Below are positions 4,887 to 5,109 of a DNA stretch of 5,109 nt, one piece after another. The position numbers and the translations under genes are program-made. Source of the DNA: Paludibacteraceae bacterium (lineage in GTDB: Bacteria > Bacteroidota > Bacteroidia > Bacteroidales > Paludibacteraceae). Below the pieces are notes generated by a model. The model had not been told where the DNA came from, ran no database searches, and saw only the letters and a program-made list of their open reading frames with translations. Each line of letters opens with the position of its first letter. Position 1 is the first letter of the stretch. The stretch lies in assembly GCA_947471245.1 (NCBI GenBank), contig CANIXM010000179.1, positions 1 to 5,109 of the forward strand, in the 5' to 3' direction.

Positions 4887-5109
4887 ATGATATCTGTAGA
4901 ACAACTTACGGTTGAATTTGGTGGATCGCCACTTTTTGATGAAATAAGCTTTTTGGTCAATACAAAAGACAAAATCGCTTTGGTGGGAAAGAATGGAGCC
5001 GGTAAATCTACCTTGCTTAAGATTTTTGCTGGCAAACAGCCCCCCACACGAGGTAGGGTCACAGTCCCAAAAGACTTGACCATCGGTTATCTGCCTCAGC
5101 ACATGATAC
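4887..5109 (+). CDS. ABC-F family ATP-binding protein, N-terminal part, truncated by window edge
   Basis: The first 74 residues of a cytoplasmic ABC-F ATPase (Uup/EttA/YheS type). Family members carry two ABC domains and no membrane part, and usually act on the ribosome to relieve stalled states or protect it from antibiotics. Seen here: a start of ISVEQLTVEFGGSPLFDEISF (2-22) typical of the first ABC domain, Walker A GKNGAGKS (34-41), and the Q-loop IGYLPQ (66-71). The signature motif, Walker B, inter-domain linker and second ATPase domain lie past the edge, so the subfamily cannot be fixed. The ATG at 4887 is chosen because family members start just before this ISVEQL strand; an in-frame ATG at 4830 would add 19 residues lying in the hairpin and not resembling the family. 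No clear promoter is seen in the 78-base gap, so read-through from the glycan pair is possible. Confidence 0.92.
   Translation, partial: MISVEQLTVEFGGSPLFDEISFLVNTKDKIALVGKNGAGKSTLLKIFAGKQPPTRGRVTVPKDLTIGYLPQHMI

Noticed and set aside
4862..5102. Two overlapping minus-strand frames of 73 codons
   Set aside because: Both are antisense to the clear ABC-F N-terminus with its Walker A motif, and they exclude each other.

Overview
The window looks like AT-rich chromosomal DNA from a Bacteroidota bacterium, perhaps Cytophagales-like (the order is a guess). Three things point this way: TANNTTTG-type -7 promoter elements upstream of two genes, start codons mostly without Shine-Dalgarno sequences, and the character of the proteins. 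There is no sign of a mobile element, CRISPR array, tRNA or rRNA. Most of the content is housekeeping plus a surface-glycan gene pair.

Layout. The left edge (1-210, +) is the C-terminal end of a YebC/TACO1-family protein. A 320-base gene-free stretch follows. It holds a possible folded RNA element (329-363), an imperfect hairpin (445-469) and a perfect 46-bp palindrome (469-514) that fits a bidirectional terminator between yebC and the convergent panB. panB (531-1349, -) encodes ketopantoate hydroxymethyltransferase, the first committed step of pantothenate and CoA synthesis. A 413-base divergent intergenic region (1350-1762) separates panB from the glycan genes. It carries a good panB promoter, a candidate promoter for the glycan genes, two inverted repeats with related half-sites, a long hairpin-rich leader and two very short reading frames.

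The plus-strand glycan pair is a membrane-bound FlaA1/WbpM/CapD-type nucleotide-sugar 4,6-dehydratase (1763-3700) and, 22 bases later, a WecA-type polyprenyl-phosphate HexNAc-1-phosphate transferase (3723-4808). The natural reading is that the first enzyme makes a modified UDP-HexNAc and the second loads a HexNAc-1-phosphate onto undecaprenyl phosphate, starting an O-antigen, capsule or glycoprotein glycan. No glycosyltransferase, flippase or polymerase gene is visible alongside them. After a 78-base gap with a strong hairpin, the window ends inside the first ATPase domain of an ABC-F protein (4887 to the right edge).

No new system is evident. The least explained part is the 240-base leader of the dehydratase gene: paired dyads around its promoter, and a 12-codon upstream ORF with a textbook Shine-Dalgarno whose stop codon lies one codon before the dehydratase ATG.
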